A stretch of 64,000 bases of DNA from Weissella paramesenteroides ATCC 33313 (GTDB lineage Bacteria > Bacillota > Bacilli > Lactobacillales > Lactobacillaceae), in assembly GCF_000160575.1 (NCBI RefSeq), contig NZ_GG697129.1, positions 232,006-296,005 on the forward strand, in the 5' to 3' direction. Of this stretch, positions 17,353-27,250 are shown in pieces (position 1 is the stretch's first letter; each line of letters begins with the position of its first letter). Position numbers and translations under genes: made by a program. The notes beneath the pieces are model-generated. The model searched no databases, was not told the DNA's origin, and saw only the letters and a list, made by a program, of their open reading frames with translations.

Positions 17353-17751
17353 TTACCAGACGTAAGCCAATACCTCGCCACCAATTTTCTTGGCGCGAGC
17401 TTCTTTATCGGTGATAACACCTTCAGAAGTTGAGATGATTGCAATTCCCAAACCGTTCAATACCTTAGGTACATCATCTGACTTAACGTATGTACGTAAA
17501 CCAGGCTTTGAAATACGCTTCAAACCTGTAATTACGCGAGTCTTGTCAGCAGAGTACTTAAGGAAAACACGGATGACACCTTGCTTGTCATCTTCAATGT
17601 ATTCAACGTCACGAACAAAGCCTTCACTCTTTAAGATCTCGGCGATGTCCTTCTTGATCTTTGATGCAGGTACTTCAACTGAGTCGTGGCGAACCATGTT
17701 CGCATTACGAATGCGAGTCAAGAAATCTGCAATTGGGTCAGTCATTGACAT
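17353..17751 (-). CDS. rpsH: 30S ribosomal protein S8
   Basis: Primary 16S rRNA-binding protein and, in many bacteria, the autogenous repressor of the spc operon; 132 residues. [14 protein letters not shown] begins it and [21 protein letters not shown] is the RNA-binding end. A second in-frame ATG two codons in is possible, but TAGGAGG spacing favours the first. Immediately upstream one expects rpsN, which is missing here. Confidence 0.98.
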   Translation of the reverse strand: MSMTDPIADFLTRIRNANMVRHDSVEVPASKIKKDIAEILKSEGFVRDVEYIEDDKQGVIRVFLKYSADKTRVITGLKRISKPGLRTYVKSDDVPKVLNGLGIAIISTSEGVITDKEARAKKIGGEVLAYVW

Positions 17752-17794
17752 TGATATTTGCCTCCTATTATTAATTACTGTAAATCAGTATTGA

Positions 17795-18337
17795 TTACTT
17801 TGAGAAAGGCATACCCATTTGAGTAAGCAATTCACGAGCTTCTTCGTCAGTGTTTGCAGTCGTTACAAGAACGATATCCAAACCACGAACGCGATTAACC
17901 TTATCATAATCGATTTCTGGGAAAATAAGTTGTTCACGTACTCCCAATGTGTAGTTTCCACGGCCATCAAAAGCCTTTGGTGAAACTCCACGGAAGTCAC
18001 GAACACGTGGCAATGACACGTTGATCAACTTATCTAAGAAGTCGTACATACGCTCACCACGCAAAGTAACCTTTGTACCGATTGCCATACCCTCACGCAA
18101 ACGGAAGCCAGCGATTGACTTCTTTGCACGAGTGATAACTGGCTTTTGACCAGCAATCAATTCCAATTCAGCAACAGCTTCATCCAAGTTCTTTGAGTTT
18201 GAAACAGCGTCACCAACACCCATGTTAAGCACGATCTTTTCGATCTTAGGTGCTTGCATGATTGATGAGTACTCAAACTTCTCAACCAATGAAGGTGTAA
18301 CTTCATTGACGTACTTTTCTTTTAAGCGATTTGCCAT
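17795..18337 (-). CDS. rplE: 50S ribosomal protein L5
   Basis: Joins 5S rRNA to the large subunit and contacts P-site tRNA; 180 residues. [16 protein letters not shown] and the loop around LRVRDFRG-like [18 protein letters not shown] are family signatures; the C-terminus ends [13 protein letters not shown] after AAAGGAGG. Only 43 bases separate its stop from rpsH, too little for the 61-residue S14 normally found there. Confidence 0.98.
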   Translation of the reverse strand: MANRLKEKYVNEVTPSLVEKFEYSSIMQAPKIEKIVLNMGVGDAVSNSKNLDEAVAELELIAGQKPVITRAKKSIAGFRLREGMAIGTKVTLRGERMYDFLDKLINVSLPRVRDFRGVSPKAFDGRGNYTLGVREQLIFPEIDYDKVNRVRGLDIVLVTTANTDEEARELLTQMGMPFSK

Positions 18338-18367
18338 GATAATGATTTCCTCCTTTCACCTAGAAAA

Positions 18368-18676
18368 TTATGCCAAAGTCTTTCCAGACTTCTTAGCGAA
18401 ACGTACCTTCTTACCATCTTCAACTTTGTAACCAACTTTTGTTGGTTCGTTAGTAGAAGGGTCAAGCAATTGTACGTTTGAAACGTGGATTGGAGCTTCA
18501 AGCTCAACAATTCCACCTTGTGGGTATTGGTTATTAGGCTTTTGGTGCTTCTTAACCATATTGACACCTTCAACAACGACACGGTCTTGTGATGAAATAG
18601 TTTTTACAACTACGCCTTCCTTACCCTTGTCCTTGCCGGCGATAACCTTAACCTTGTCACCAGTCTTCACAAACAT
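18368..18676 (-). CDS. rplX: 50S ribosomal protein L24
   Basis: Assembly initiator of the 50S subunit near the exit tunnel; 102 residues. The KOW motif [18 protein letters not shown] is near the N-terminus, followed by [20 protein letters not shown] precedes the ATG. Between rplN and rplE. Confidence 0.98.
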   Translation of the reverse strand: MFVKTGDKVKVIAGKDKGKEGVVVKTISSQDRVVVEGVNMVKKHQKPNNQYPQGGIVELEAPIHVSNVQLLDPSTNEPTKVGYKVEDGKKVRFAKKSGKTLA

Positions 18677-18708
18677 GCGAGGCTTCCTCCTTGATTTAAT
18701 GATGGTAA

Positions 18709-19077
18709 TTACAATACTTCAGGTGCCAATGACACAATACGCATGTAATCATTGTCACGCAATTCACGCGCAACAGGTCCGAAGATACGAGTACCTACAG
18801 GACTCTTGTCATCCTTAACGATGACAGCAGCGTTTTCATCGAAACTGATGTATGAACCATCAGCACGGTGAGTACTAGCAGCAGTACGAACGATAACGGC
18901 TTTAACAACGTCACCCTTCTTAACATTTCCACCAGGAATAGCTTGCTTAACAGTTGCAACGATCATGTCACCGATTCCAGCGAACTTACGACCAGATCCA
19001 CCCAATACCTTGATAGTCAAGATTTCGCGTGCACCTGAGTTATCAGCAACCTTTAAACGACTTTCTTGTTGAATCAC
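18709..19077 (-). CDS. rplN: 50S ribosomal protein L14
   Basis: Large-subunit protein at the inter-subunit bridge and binding site of the silencing factor RsfS; 122 residues. [19 protein letters not shown] and the C-terminal [13 protein letters not shown] are diagnostic. The start is GTG, six bases after AAGGAGGA. Between rpsQ and rplX. Confidence 0.98.
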   Translation of the reverse strand: MIQQESRLKVADNSGAREILTIKVLGGSGRKFAGIGDMIVATVKQAIPGGNVKKGDVVKAVIVRTAASTHRADGSYISFDENAAVIVKDDKSPVGTRIFGPVARELRDNDYMRIVSLAPEVL

Positions 19078-19122
19078 GATTTTGTCCTCCTTCCGTTATT
19101 GGTAAGATTCGAGATTAAACGA

Positions 19123-19389
19123 TTAGATAATAACGGCCTTCTCGACGATTTCTACCAAACGGAAGCGCTTTGTAGCTGATGTTGGACGTGTCTCCATGAT
19201 ACGTACCAAATCACCAGTCTTAGCTTCGTTGTTCTCATCGTGAGCCTTAAACTTCTTCGTGTACTTAACACGCTTACCATAAACTGGGTGATTCTTGTAA
19301 GTGTTAATGGCAACGGTAATTGTCTTATCCATCTTATCTGAAACCACGCGGCCTTGGTAAACCTTACGTGTGTTACGAGCTTCAGTCAT
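19123..19389 (-). CDS. rpsQ: 30S ribosomal protein S17
   Basis: Primary 16S rRNA-binding protein of the 5' domain, OB fold, 88 residues. [21 protein letters not shown] and [20 protein letters not shown] are conserved. Upstream GAGAGGAG serves as ribosome site. Between rpmC and rplN. Confidence 0.98.
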   Translation of the reverse strand: MTEARNTRKVYQGRVVSDKMDKTITVAINTYKNHPVYGKRVKYTKKFKAHDENNEAKTGDLVRIMETRPTSATKRFRLVEIVEKAVII

Positions 19390-19412
19390 AACGAACGGTC
19401 TCCTCTCTTAGT

Positions 19413-19619
19413 CTACTTGTTCAATTCTTGTTGACGAATGACCGTCTTGATACGGGCAATTTGCTTGCGTACTTCTGACAATCGAGCCGTGTTCTCAAGT
19501 TGACCTGTAGCTAATTGGAAACGCAAGTTGAATAACTCTTCCTTGTAGCTCTTTTCCTTGGCAACCAGCTCAGCTTGGCTGAGACCCTTGATTTCGTTTT
19601 GTTGATCCTTGATCTTCAT
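19413..19619 (-). CDS. rpmC: 50S ribosomal protein L29
   Basis: Helical large-subunit protein beside the tunnel exit, docking site for trigger factor and SRP together with L23. 68 residues with [19 protein letters not shown] as signature. Its ATG overlaps the rplP stop by one base, so the two are translationally coupled. Confidence 0.97.
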   Translation of the reverse strand: MKIKDQQNEIKGLSQAELVAKEKSYKEELFNLRFQLATGQLENTARLSEVRKQIARIKTVIRQQELNK

Positions 19620-20038
19620 TATTCACCCTCCACTTGACGAGCCAAGATCTTAGTCTTGACTGGCAACTTGTTAGATGCAAGACGCAAGGCTTCGCGGGCA
19701 ACCTCTTCAGGAACACCGGCAACTTCAAATAATACCTTGCCGCGCTTTACAGGTGCTACCCAGCCTTCTGGGGTACCTTTTCCGTTACCCATACGAACAC
19801 CAACACCCTTTGAAGTGTATGACAAGTGTGGAAAAATCTTAATCCATACTTTACCACCACGCTTCATGTAACGCGTCATAGCAATACGAGCAGCCTCGAT
19901 TTGACGGTTTGTAATCCAGTGTGATTCAGTAGCTTGTAAACCGAAATCTCCGAAAGCTACTGTTTTACCACCTTTAGCCTCACCACGCATCTTACCGCGG
20001 TGTGGTCGACGGTACTTTACACGCTTTGGAACTAGCAT
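19619..20038 (-). CDS. rplP: 50S ribosomal protein L16
   Basis: Large-subunit protein that positions A-site tRNA; 139 residues. [17 protein letters not shown] opens it; [20 protein letters not shown] and [11 protein letters not shown] close it. Slightly shorter than the common 144 residues owing to its C-terminus. One base separates it from rpsC, which carries the AGGAGGCGAG ribosome site. Confidence 0.98.
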   Translation of the reverse strand: MLVPKRVKYRRPHRGKMRGEAKGGKTVAFGDFGLQATESHWITNRQIEAARIAMTRYMKRGGKVWIKIFPHLSYTSKGVGVRMGNGKGTPEGWVAPVKRGKVLFEVAGVPEEVAREALRLASNKLPVKTKILARQVEGE

Positions 20039-20039
20039 G

Positions 20040-20708
20040 TTACTCGCCTCCTTGCTTCTTTACTGACTTTTTCTCTGGCAAGATATCACCACGGTAAATC
20101 CAAGTCTTAACTCCGATTTGACCGTAAGTAGTAGTTGCCTCATCCCATGAGTAGTCAATGTCTGCACGCAATGTGTGCAAAGGCACTGTACCCTCAGTAT
20201 ATTGCTCAACACGAGCCATATCTGCACCGTTCAAACGTCCAGAAACTTGCGTCTTGATACCTTTAGCACCAGCACGCATTGCACGTTGGATAGCACTACG
20301 CATTGCACGACGGAAAGCCACACGGCGAACCAAATCTGCTGCAATTTGTGAGCCTACCAAGTGGGCGTCCAAATCAGGCTTCTTGATCTCAATGATGTTG
20401 ATGTGAACACGTTCACCCTTGGCAACAAGCTTTGCAAGCTCGTTACGCAATGCATCAACTTCAGATCCACCTTTACCAATAACCATACCTGGCTTAGCAG
20501 TGTGGATTGAGATATTTACACGGTTAGCAGTACGTTCAATTTCAACACGTGAAACTGATGCTTCAGCCAACTTAGCTTCGATGTACTCACGCAACTTTAA
20601 ATCTTCGTGCAAAGTTGTTGCGAAGTCCTTCTTGTTTGCGTACCATTTTGCATCCCAGTCGCGGATGATGCCGACACGCATACCAGTTGGGTTAATTTTG
20701 TGACCCAT
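20040..20708 (-). CDS. rpsC: 30S ribosomal protein S3
   Basis: Forms part of the mRNA entry tunnel with S4 and S5; 222 residues. N-terminus [18 protein letters not shown]; the type II KH domain holds [16 protein letters not shown] near residue 75; the C-terminal domain has [17 protein letters not shown] and lysine-rich tail. ATG after AAGGAGGA. Between rplV and rplP. Confidence 0.98.
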   Translation of the reverse strand: MGHKINPTGMRVGIIRDWDAKWYANKKDFATTLHEDLKLREYIEAKLAEASVSRVEIERTANRVNISIHTAKPGMVIGKGGSEVDALRNELAKLVAKGERVHINIIEIKKPDLDAHLVGSQIAADLVRRVAFRRAMRSAIQRAMRAGAKGIKTQVSGRLNGADMARVEQYTEGTVPLHTLRADIDYSWDEATTTYGQIGVKTWIYRGDILPEKKSVKKQGGE

Positions 20709-20721
20709 GACTCAATCCTCC

Positions 20722-21069
20722 TTACTTTTCTTTTACCACAATAGTAATGTGGCTTGTACGCTTGTTGATTGGTGAAGCTGATCCTTTAGCACGTGGACGG
20801 AAACGCTTTAGCGTTGGTCCTTCGTTTGCAAAGGCTTCAGCAACTACCAAATCTTCGCGATCTAATGAGAAGTTGTTCTCAGCATTTGCTACTGCTGAGT
20901 TCAACACTTTATATACATCTTCTGAGCTGTGGTTTGGCAAGAATTGCAAAATTGCAAATGCCTCTGCCACAGACTTACCACGAACTTGGTCAAGCACTAG
21001 GCGGACCTTACGTGGAGCGACACGAACGATCTTGGCCGTGGCGCGTGCTGACGTGATTTGTTCAGCCAT
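20722..21069 (-). CDS. rplV: 50S ribosomal protein L22
   Basis: Its extended hairpin lines the exit tunnel, where macrolide resistance changes arise; 115 residues. [17 protein letters not shown] begins the globular part and [20 protein letters not shown] is the tunnel hairpin. AGGAGG precedes the ATG. Between rpsS and rpsC. Confidence 0.98.
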   Translation of the reverse strand: MAEQITSARATAKIVRVAPRKVRLVLDQVRGKSVAEAFAILQFLPNHSSEDVYKVLNSAVANAENNFSLDREDLVVAEAFANEGPTLKRFRPRAKGSASPINKRTSHITIVVKEK

Positions 21070-21085
21070 TGTATTGTCCTCCTAA

Positions 21086-21367
21086 TTACTTACGCTTAGT
21101 TGCTTTGTCGTCTGCTGCGTGTCCGCGGAACGTACGCGTAGGAACGAACTCTCCAAGCTTGTGACCAACCATGTCTTCTTGTACCAAAACTGGCATGTGC
21201 TTACGACCATCGTAAACTGCAAAAGTCAATCCAATGAAGCTTGGGAAAATCGTTGAGCGACGTGACCATGTTTTGATGACGGTATGCTTGTCTGAAGCAT
21301 TAGCTTCTTCGACCTTCTTCAACAAAGAAGCATCAGCAAATGGCCCCTTCTTTAGGCTACGACCCAT
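21086..21367 (-). CDS. rpsS: 30S ribosomal protein S19
   Basis: Head protein of the small subunit paired with S13; 93 residues. [19 protein letters not shown] and the C-terminal [16 protein letters not shown] are diagnostic. AGGAGG lies upstream of the ATG. Between rplB and rplV. Confidence 0.98.
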   Translation of the reverse strand: MGRSLKKGPFADASLLKKVEEANASDKHTVIKTWSRRSTIFPSFIGLTFAVYDGRKHMPVLVQEDMVGHKLGEFVPTRTFRGHAADDKATKRK

Positions 21368-21420
21368 TTTGAGGTCCTCCTCTCGTTTTTTAAAAACTTA
21401 TAATAGCTGGATGCTATGTT

Positions 21421-22254
21421 TTACTTGTTCTTACGACCACGAACGATAAACTTCGTTGAACGAGCCTTAGCGTTACGTGTCTTCTTACCAGCTGTCTTCT
21501 TACCCCATGGTGACAATGGTGATGGACGTCCGATAGGAGCCTTTCCTTCACCACCTCCGTGAGGGTGATCGTTAGGGTTCATTACAGATCCACGAACGTG
21601 TGGACGTTGACCCTTCCAACGACGGCGACCAGCCTTACCCCAGTTGATCAATGAGTGTTGTTCGTTTCCAACAACTCCAACTGTGGCACGGTTAACTGCC
21701 AAGATCATACGAACTTCACCAGATTGTAGGCGAACTAGAACGTACTTTCCTTCTTTACCTAGCACTTGAGCTGAGGCTCCGGCTGAACGGACAAGTTGTC
21801 CACCATGACCAGGCTTTAGCTCAATGTTATGAATTTGAGTTCCATCAGGAATCTTTGCTAATGGTAGGGCGTTACCTACCTTAATATCAGCATCTACTCC
21901 AGATTGAACTGTCATACCAACTTCCAAGCCCTTAGGTGCCAAGATATATGCCTTAGTACCATCAGTGTATTGTAGCAAAGCGATGTTTGCAGTACGGTTA
22001 GGATCGTATTCGATCGCAACAACCTTAGCTGGTACATCATCCTTGGTACGCTTGAAGTCGATAATACGGTATTGGCGCTTGTGTCCACCACCACGATGGC
22101 GTACAGTCATGTGACCGTATGAATTACGAGCACCAGTGTTTGACTTTGATTCCAACAAGCTCTTTTCAGGCGTCGTCTTAGTGATTTCAGAAAAATCTGA
22201 AGACGTCATGTTACGACGACCGTTAGAGGTTGGCTTGTACTTCTTGATAGCCAC
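21421..22254 (-). CDS. rplB: 50S ribosomal protein L2
   Basis: Core large-subunit protein needed for peptidyl transfer and subunit joining; 277 residues. Start is GTG, seven bases after [23 protein letters not shown] is the N-terminal RNA-binding part; [13 protein letters not shown] carries the conserved histidine near the peptidyl-transferase centre. Between rplW and rpsS. Confidence 0.98.
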   Translation of the reverse strand: MAIKKYKPTSNGRRNMTSSDFSEITKTTPEKSLLESKSNTGARNSYGHMTVRHRGGGHKRQYRIIDFKRTKDDVPAKVVAIEYDPNRTANIALLQYTDGTKAYILAPKGLEVGMTVQSGVDADIKVGNALPLAKIPDGTQIHNIELKPGHGGQLVRSAGASAQVLGKEGKYVLVRLQSGEVRMILAVNRATVGVVGNEQHSLINWGKAGRRRWKGQRPHVRGSVMNPNDHPHGGGEGKAPIGRPSPLSPWGKKTAGKKTRNAKARSTKFIVRGRKNK

Positions 22255-22270
22255 GCTAATTTCCTCCTAA

Positions 22271-22558
22271 TTAGTTTTCGTTGAACAATTGAATGTCCTT
22301 TGAAGCTTCTGACAACGTAACCGTTGCCTTCTTACGCTTCTTAGTGTAACCAGCAAAGCGTCCTTGACGCTTTAACTTACCACGTACGTTAGCTGTGTTG
22401 ATCTTTTCAACCTTAACGTCAAAAATTTCTTCAACAGCACGCTTAATTTGTGGCTTAGTGGCGCGAACATCAACTTCAAACGTGTAACGCTTTTCATCCA
22501 AAACGCTCATCGTTTGTTCAGTGATGACCGGGCGCAAAATGATATCGCGTGCGTCCAT
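22271..22558 (-). CDS. rplW: 50S ribosomal protein L23
   Basis: Exit-tunnel protein and main trigger-factor docking site; 95 residues. [17 protein letters not shown] begins it, then [22 protein letters not shown]. Its start overlaps the rplD stop by one base, indicating coupled translation. Confidence 0.98.
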   Translation of the reverse strand: MDARDIILRPVITEQTMSVLDEKRYTFEVDVRATKPQIKRAVEEIFDVKVEKINTANVRGKLKRQGRFAGYTKKRKKATVTLSEASKDIQLFNEN

Positions 22559-23181
22559 TATGCCAAAACCTCCTCAACTTGTGCCAAAGCTGATTGAACT
22601 ACAATCAACTTATCGTTGTTGATTACGTCAAGCACGTTAACACCCTTAGCAGTCATAACAGTCACGTTTTCTAAGTTACGTGCTGCTAATGCTGCATTAG
22701 CATTATCATCGTCCAAGACAACCAACGTCTTTTCATTTACGTTTAAGTTGTTCAAAACTGCCTTGAATTCCTTAGTCTTTGGTGCGTCGAATGACAATGC
22801 ATCAACAACAACCAATGAAGAATCCAAAACCTTTTGTGACAACACTGACTTCAATGCCAAACGGTAAGCCTTCTTAGGCATCTTGTAGGCATATGAACGT
22901 GGTGTAGGTCCGAAGACAATTCCACCGCCACGCCATTGTGGTGAACGGATTGAACCTTGACGGGCACGACCCGTACCCTTTTGACGCCAAGGCTTCTTTC
23001 CACCACCAGAAACCGCTGAACGGTTCTTTACAGCATGTGTTCCTTGACGCATTGAAGCGCGTTGCATCAATACGGCATCCGTAATGACATTGTTGTTTGG
23101 CTCTACACCGAATACTGAATCATTCAATTCAATATCACCGGCATTTGAACCGTCTTGCTTAAACAAAGCAACCTTAGTCAT
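22558..23181 (-). CDS. rplD: 50S ribosomal protein L4
   Basis: Large-subunit protein with a loop in the exit tunnel; 207 residues. The loop includes [20 protein letters not shown], a macrolide-contact region, followed by [17 protein letters not shown]. In Escherichia coli L4 represses its own S10 operon; whether it acts on the leader found here upstream of rpsJ is unknown. Between rplC and rplW. Confidence 0.98.
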   Translation of the reverse strand: MTKVALFKQDGSNAGDIELNDSVFGVEPNNNVITDAVLMQRASMRQGTHAVKNRSAVSGGGKKPWRQKGTGRARQGSIRSPQWRGGGIVFGPTPRSYAYKMPKKAYRLALKSVLSQKVLDSSLVVVDALSFDAPKTKEFKAVLNNLNVNEKTLVVLDDDNANAALAARNLENVTVMTAKGVNVLDVINNDKLIVVQSALAQVEEVLA

Positions 23182-23205
23182 GTTAATTTCCTCCCTTCGT
23201 CCTTA

Positions 23206-23832
23206 TTACTTAGCTTTTTTTGAGTACTTAACAGTAACAAGTGACTTGTTGGCACCAGGAACATTACCCTTAACCAAGATCACGTTATTTTCTACATCAA
23301 CGCGAACAACTTGCAAGTTTTGTACAGTACGCTTATGGTTACCCATGCGTCCAGGCAACTTCTTACCCTTGAAGACGCGGTTAATAATGGCACCCAATGA
23401 ACCAGGACGACGGTGGTAACGAGAACCGTGAGCCATAGGTCCACGAGCTTGGCCATCCTTCTTGATGTTACCTTGGTAACCATGACCCTTCGTAATTCCA
23501 GTTACGTCAACAGCTTCACCAGCGGCGAAGATATCAACCTTAACTTCATCCCCAACATTGAATTCTCCCTCAGCATCGCGGATTTCACGAATGTAGCGCT
23601 TAGGGGTCGTGTTTGCTTTGGCAACGTGACCTTGCTCAGGTTTGTTGCTCAAAACTTGGCGCTTATCTTGGTAACCCAATTGAAGTGCGCTATAACCATC
23701 ATTTTCCAAAGTCTTAACTTGAAGAACAACGTTTGGCGTAGCTTCAATAACTGTTACAGGGATAAGTTCACCAGTCTCAGTGAATACCTGAGTCATGCCG
23801 ACTTTGCGGCCTAAGATACCCTTAGTAGTCAT
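23206..23832 (-). CDS. rplC: 50S ribosomal protein L3
   Basis: Early assembly protein near the peptidyl-transferase centre; 208 residues. [15 protein letters not shown] at the N-terminus and [19 protein letters not shown] around residue 125, the loop reaching toward the active site, are diagnostic. AAAGGAG precedes the ATG. Second gene of the S10 operon, 91 bases after rpsJ. Confidence 0.98.
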   Translation of the reverse strand: MTTKGILGRKVGMTQVFTETGELIPVTVIEATPNVVLQVKTLENDGYSALQLGYQDKRQVLSNKPEQGHVAKANTTPKRYIREIRDAEGEFNVGDEVKVDIFAAGEAVDVTGITKGHGYQGNIKKDGQARGPMAHGSRYHRRPGSLGAIINRVFKGKKLPGRMGNHKRTVQNLQVVRVDVENNVILVKGNVPGANKSLVTVKYSKKAK

Positions 23833-23923
23833 GACTATCTCCTTTTCAAATAGTAAATCTAATTTTTAGTTAGTTAAATGCATAACCAGGCAAGTTAATC
23901 ATCTATATTTTAAGCTATAAGAA

Positions 23924-24232
23924 TTACAACTTAATTTCGATATCAACACCACTTGGCAATTCCAACTTTGACAATGCATCGACTGTCTTAGCAGTTGGCT
24001 TCATGATGTCAATCAAACGCTTGTGAGTACGCAATTCGAATTGCTCACGTGCATCCTTGTGCTTGTGAGGTGAGCTCAAAACTGTGTAAATCGTACGTTC
24101 TGTTGGCAATGGAATAGGACCTGAAATTTCAGCACCTGTACGCTTTGCCGTTTCAACGATCTTTTCAGCTGATGAATCCAAGATCTTGTGCTCGTAAGCC
24201 TTTAAGCGGATACGAATCTTCTTATTTGCCAT
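23924..24232 (-). CDS. rpsJ: 30S ribosomal protein S10 (NusE)
   Basis: Small-subunit head protein and, as NusE, partner of NusB in antitermination and of NusG. 102 residues from [42 protein letters not shown] is the conserved loop. The frame stays open for 40 more codons upstream, but these lie in the structured leader; AAGGGAGA before ATG 24232 settles the start. First gene of the ribosomal transcript. Confidence 0.98.
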   Translation of the reverse strand: MANKKIRIRLKAYEHKILDSSAEKIVETAKRTGAEISGPIPLPTERTIYTVLSSPHKHKDAREQFELRTHKRLIDIMKPTAKTVDALSKLELPSGVDIEIKL

Positions 24233-24424
24233 GATATAAATTCTCCCTTCGTCCATATTGGAATATGAAACTAACTCCGTGGAAACTACCGACACGCCCC
24301 ACAAGGCTCCATGGCAATGGGCCTCGTGGCAATGCTGCCGGGTGTGTCGCAACCTCCCACATCATTGCTCGTCAATGGCACACTAATATGAGGACACATT
24401 TATGTTGTCCTTCATTTAGCGTAC
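24233..24424 (-). promoter_or_regulatory. Structured leader of the S10 operon
   Basis: About 190 bases of untranslated RNA precede rpsJ. A long hairpin is clear on the minus strand: an outer CGACAC/GTGTCG stem and an inner nine-pair stem CCACGAGGC with GCCTTGTGG, with further C-rich/G-rich pairing between. No T run follows it, so control, if any, would be by protein binding or translation rather than simple termination. It could be an L4-type autoregulatory site, which is inference. Confidence 0.65.
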
Positions 24425-24430
24425 TTGATT

Positions 24431-24459
24431 ATGATACAGCAGCCTTGCTTGATAATCAA
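24431..24459 (-). promoter_or_regulatory. Promoter of the S10-spc-alpha cluster
   Basis: Minus strand TTGATT (24454-24459), 17 bases, TATCAT (24431-24436), giving a start near 24424. A perfect seven-base inverted repeat, TGCTTGA-taa-TCAAGCA (24446-24462), covers the -35 and part of the spacer. Confidence 0.6.
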
Positions 24460-24699
24460 GCATTTTATTTGTTTTTATCAAATAAATTTTCAAGCGCATT
24501 TTTTCGCATCACAACGTCATTCATCATACACAATTTAAAAACAAAATACCAATATAAACTCTTGAGTTTGTTAATTATTTTTTACAGATTAAAATTCGTC
24601 TGTCGCTTCTCTTTTTTTCATATATAATAGAGATTAGTTTAAAAGACGTTATGTCAATTGATGTTATACAATATAGTAGATTTAAGGAATTCCAAATTA

Positions 24700-25689
24700 A
24701 TGAAACAATCACTTACGCAAATCCACGCGATGTGGGAAAAATTTCCAACAGTGCAGCAGGAACTTCAAGATGTGCTATTCATTATCCAAAATTCATTACA
24801 GGCAAATGATAAAGAAGTTGAGCAAGCATTATTAGATATGTTCCGTGCTGGTGGCAAAATGTTACGCCCAGCATTCGCAATTATCATCGGGCAATTTTAT
24901 CCGGGCAATACTTCAAATCTAAAACACATTGCTGCTGCGGTTGAAATGTTACATACCGCCACGCTCATTCACGATGATATTATCGACGATTCACCAGAGC
25001 GACGTCATGCACCAAGTATTCAATCAAAGTTCGGTAAGGACATTGCCGCATATGCTGGTGACTACCTTTTTGCTGCTACCTTCAAAACATTGGCTTACCA
25101 CACCGACGATATGACGCTAGTTCGTCAGGCAACAAAGTTATTAGAAGATATTTTAACTGGCGAACTTACACAACGTACCAATCATTATGATCGTCACATG
25201 ACGTTAGCCGACTATAAGGAACAAATCGCTGGCAAGACAGCTGCTTTGTTTGTCCTCTCTGCCCAGTTAGGTGCCGCAAATGGTGACGCTCCAGACGAAT
25301 TTGTCGATTTGGTTACTGAATTTGCTTTCAACGTGGGAATGGCTTTTCAGATACTAGATGATATCTTGGATTATCAATCAACAAAAACAGATTTAGGTAA
25401 GCCAACGTTACAAGATGTTCGTGAGGGGGTTTATTCTGCCCCATTAATCATTGCCATGCAGGACAAAGCAGAAATCCAAAATCTTTTGGCAAAGAAAGAT
25501 CGTATTAGCAACGATGAATCAATCCAGCTGCGTGACTTAGTTATTGCCTCAGGCGCTGTTGATGAAGCAACTAGCTTAGCTAGTGAGTATACTGAAAAGG
25601 CATTAGATTACCTGGCACAGTTACCAGATGGTGAAGCAAAGGATACTTTGATTACCATCAGCGAAGCATTATTAGAACGTGCAAATTAA
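24700..25689 (+). CDS. Polyprenyl diphosphate synthase (long-chain trans type)
   Basis: Chain-elongating enzyme condensing isopentenyl diphosphate with allylic primers, most like heptaprenyl/solanesyl synthase large subunits that make the menaquinone tail. 329 residues. First aspartate motif LIHDDIIDDSPERR, second ILDDILDY, and the GGKMLRP motif near the N-terminus. AAGGA lies about eleven bases before ATG 24700; the longer frame to 24658 lacks a ribosome site. A TATAAT at 24623-24628 is the likely -10; no good -35 is visible. Product chain length cannot be read reliably. Monocistronic. Confidence 0.9.
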   Translation: MKQSLTQIHAMWEKFPTVQQELQDVLFIIQNSLQANDKEVEQALLDMFRAGGKMLRPAFAIIIGQFYPGNTSNLKHIAAAVEMLHTATLIHDDIIDDSPERRHAPSIQSKFGKDIAAYAGDYLFAATFKTLAYHTDDMTLVRQATKLLEDILTGELTQRTNHYDRHMTLADYKEQIAGKTAALFVLSAQLGAANGDAPDEFVDLVTEFAFNVGMAFQILDDILDYQSTKTDLGKPTLQDVREGVYSAPLIIAMQDKAEIQNLLAKKDRISNDESIQLRDLVIASGAVDEATSLASEYTEKALDYLAQLPDGEAKDTLITISEALLERAN

Positions 25690-25724
25690 AACGACTACTA
25701 CAATAGTAGAAATTCATTATTTAT

Positions 25725-25765
25725 AAAAACCGACATTCAGTCAATTGGCTGAGCGTCGGTTTTTA
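25725..25765. terminator. Bidirectional terminator between polyprenyl synthase and tsaD
   Basis: AAAACCGAC (25726-25734) pairs with GTCGGTTTT (25755-25763), with inner CAG/CTG pairs. A and T runs flank both sides, so it ends both converging genes; tsaD stops only four bases beyond. Confidence 0.9.
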
Positions 25766-25768
25766 TAT

Positions 25769-26794
25769 TTATTCATCTTCGTATTCAAATTCAAGCGCCG
25801 GATCGGCATTCAATGCCCAATCACCACGCATGCCATGCCGATATGCGATATCAACGGCTGCCCCAATCATCGCTGCATTATCACCAGCTAATTTAATAGG
25901 TACCGGAATAAAAGCGATATCTGGTCGTGCTGCCATCATCTTTGTCAATGCATCACGTAACCCCTTGTTGGCAGCTACACCACCAGCAACAATAAATGAT
26001 TTTACTGGATAATTATCTAATGCCTGTGCTGTTTTACTTACCAAAACTTCAATAACGGCTTGTTGGAAGGAAGCAGCTAAATCATTATGATCAACCGTTT
26101 CACCACGTTGATCAGCATTATGCATCAAGTTAATAACCGCACTCTTTAATCCGGAGAAAGAAAAATCATAAGCACCATCATCAATCAGAGCCCGTGGTAA
26201 CTTATAATTTGGCTGACCAAGATGAGCCATATCGTCTAAGGTTTTACCAGCGGGATACTTTAGTCCCATTGTCCGGCCAACTTTGTCATAGCTCTCACCT
26301 GCCGCATCATCACGCGTATCACCAATCACCACGTAATCATACTCTTCGCGCATCAAGACTAATTCTGTATGACCACCGGATACCATTAACGCTAGTGCTG
26401 GATACTGAATAGGTGAAACAAAATTAGCGGCACTGATGTGACCAGCCAGATGTAATACTGGGACTAGCGGTAATTGATGTGCCCAAGCAATCGTCTTTGC
26501 AGCAGTAACGCCAATTAATAAAGCACCAACCAATCCAGGGCCTTGGGTAACACCAATTGCTGTTAAATCACTGTAAGTCAAGTGTGCATCTTCAAGCGCA
26601 GCATCAGCTAGGATCGTGACTTGTTCAATATGGTGGCGACTAGCGACTTCTGGCACGATACCACCAAATCTTTGGTGACTCTTGATTTGAGTCGCTGTCT
26701 CCAAACTCACAATTTCATCACCATTTTTTACTATTGCCACACTAGTTTCATCAGCACTTGATTCAAATGCCATGATATAACGTGTTTCTGTCAT
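25769..26794 (-). CDS. tsaD: tRNA N6-threonylcarbamoyladenosine synthesis protein TsaD
   Basis: Catalytic subunit that transfers threonylcarbamoyl to A37 of ANN-decoding tRNAs with TsaB and TsaE. 341 residues, normal length. N-terminal nucleotide-binding fold with [14 protein letters not shown]; metal-binding histidines in ASRHHIEQ and [19 protein letters not shown] in the C-terminal half. ATG follows AAAGGAG. Three bases after the acetyltransferase gene, in the order tsaB, acetyltransferase, acetyltransferase, tsaD; the chain is one transcript. Confidence 0.97.
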   Translation of the reverse strand: MTETRYIMAFESSADETSVAIVKNGDEIVSLETATQIKSHQRFGGIVPEVASRHHIEQVTILADAALEDAHLTYSDLTAIGVTQGPGLVGALLIGVTAAKTIAWAHQLPLVPVLHLAGHISAANFVSPIQYPALALMVSGGHTELVLMREEYDYVVIGDTRDDAAGESYDKVGRTMGLKYPAGKTLDDMAHLGQPNYKLPRALIDDGAYDFSFSGLKSAVINLMHNADQRGETVDHNDLAASFQQAVIEVLVSKTAQALDNYPVKSFIVAGGVAANKGLRDALTKMMAARPDIAFIPVPIKLAGDNAAMIGAAVDIAYRHGMRGDWALNADPALEFEYEDE

Positions 26795-26797
26795 GCT

Positions 26798-27250
26798 TTA
26801 CTCCTTTACCTGTATTGGTAACTCTAACATCATTAAATCAGCATCCTCAACAGGACGACTATAATACGCTTTACGCTTACGATAGGTTTTAAACCCTAAG
26901 CGTTGATACAAATGCTGAGCTGCCTGATTACTTGCCCGAACCTCTAATAATACTTTTGTCCCATCACTAAATTCATCAAACCAAGCACGTAATAAAATTT
27001 CTCCAAGATGTTTACCTTGTTGCGTTTTCAAAATAGCGACATTACTAACATCTAAAGTGTCATCTAAATAGATGCCCCCAGCAAAACCAACTAACTGATT
27101 ATGGTCAACGATTCCCACATAATGTGAGTATTCATTTGCCAGGTCTTGTTGAAAAGTTTTTAATTGCCATGGCGAACCATTTGCATAGGCATCATCAGCA
27201 ATGCGATACAATTGTGCTGCAGTCATATCATGTTTATATAAGAAGTTCAT
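26798..27250 (-). CDS. rimI: GNAT acetyltransferase, RimI-like (second of a pair)
   Basis: Probable protein N-terminal alanine acetyltransferase acting on ribosomal protein S18; 150 residues. Acetyl-CoA binding loop around QQGKHLGEILLRAW, and RASNQAAQHLYQRLGFKTYRKRKAYY is the RimI-type C-terminal motif. ATG 27250 is chosen; a TTG two codons earlier lies closer to AGGA and cannot be excluded. Overlaps the previous acetyltransferase by 17 bases. Of the two tandem enzymes, this one is closer to RimI in size. Confidence 0.85.
   Translation of the reverse strand: MNFLYKHDMTAAQLYRIADDAYANGSPWQLKTFQQDLANEYSHYVGIVDHNQLVGFAGGIYLDDTLDVSNVAILKTQQGKHLGEILLRAWFDEFSDGTKVLLEVRASNQAAQHLYQRLGFKTYRKRKAYYSRPVEDADLMMLELPIQVKE

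Noticed and set aside
24233-24352. Forty-codon N-terminal extension of rpsJ
   Set aside because: It is the open part of the structured leader; the standard S10 N-terminus and a good ribosome site lie at 24232.
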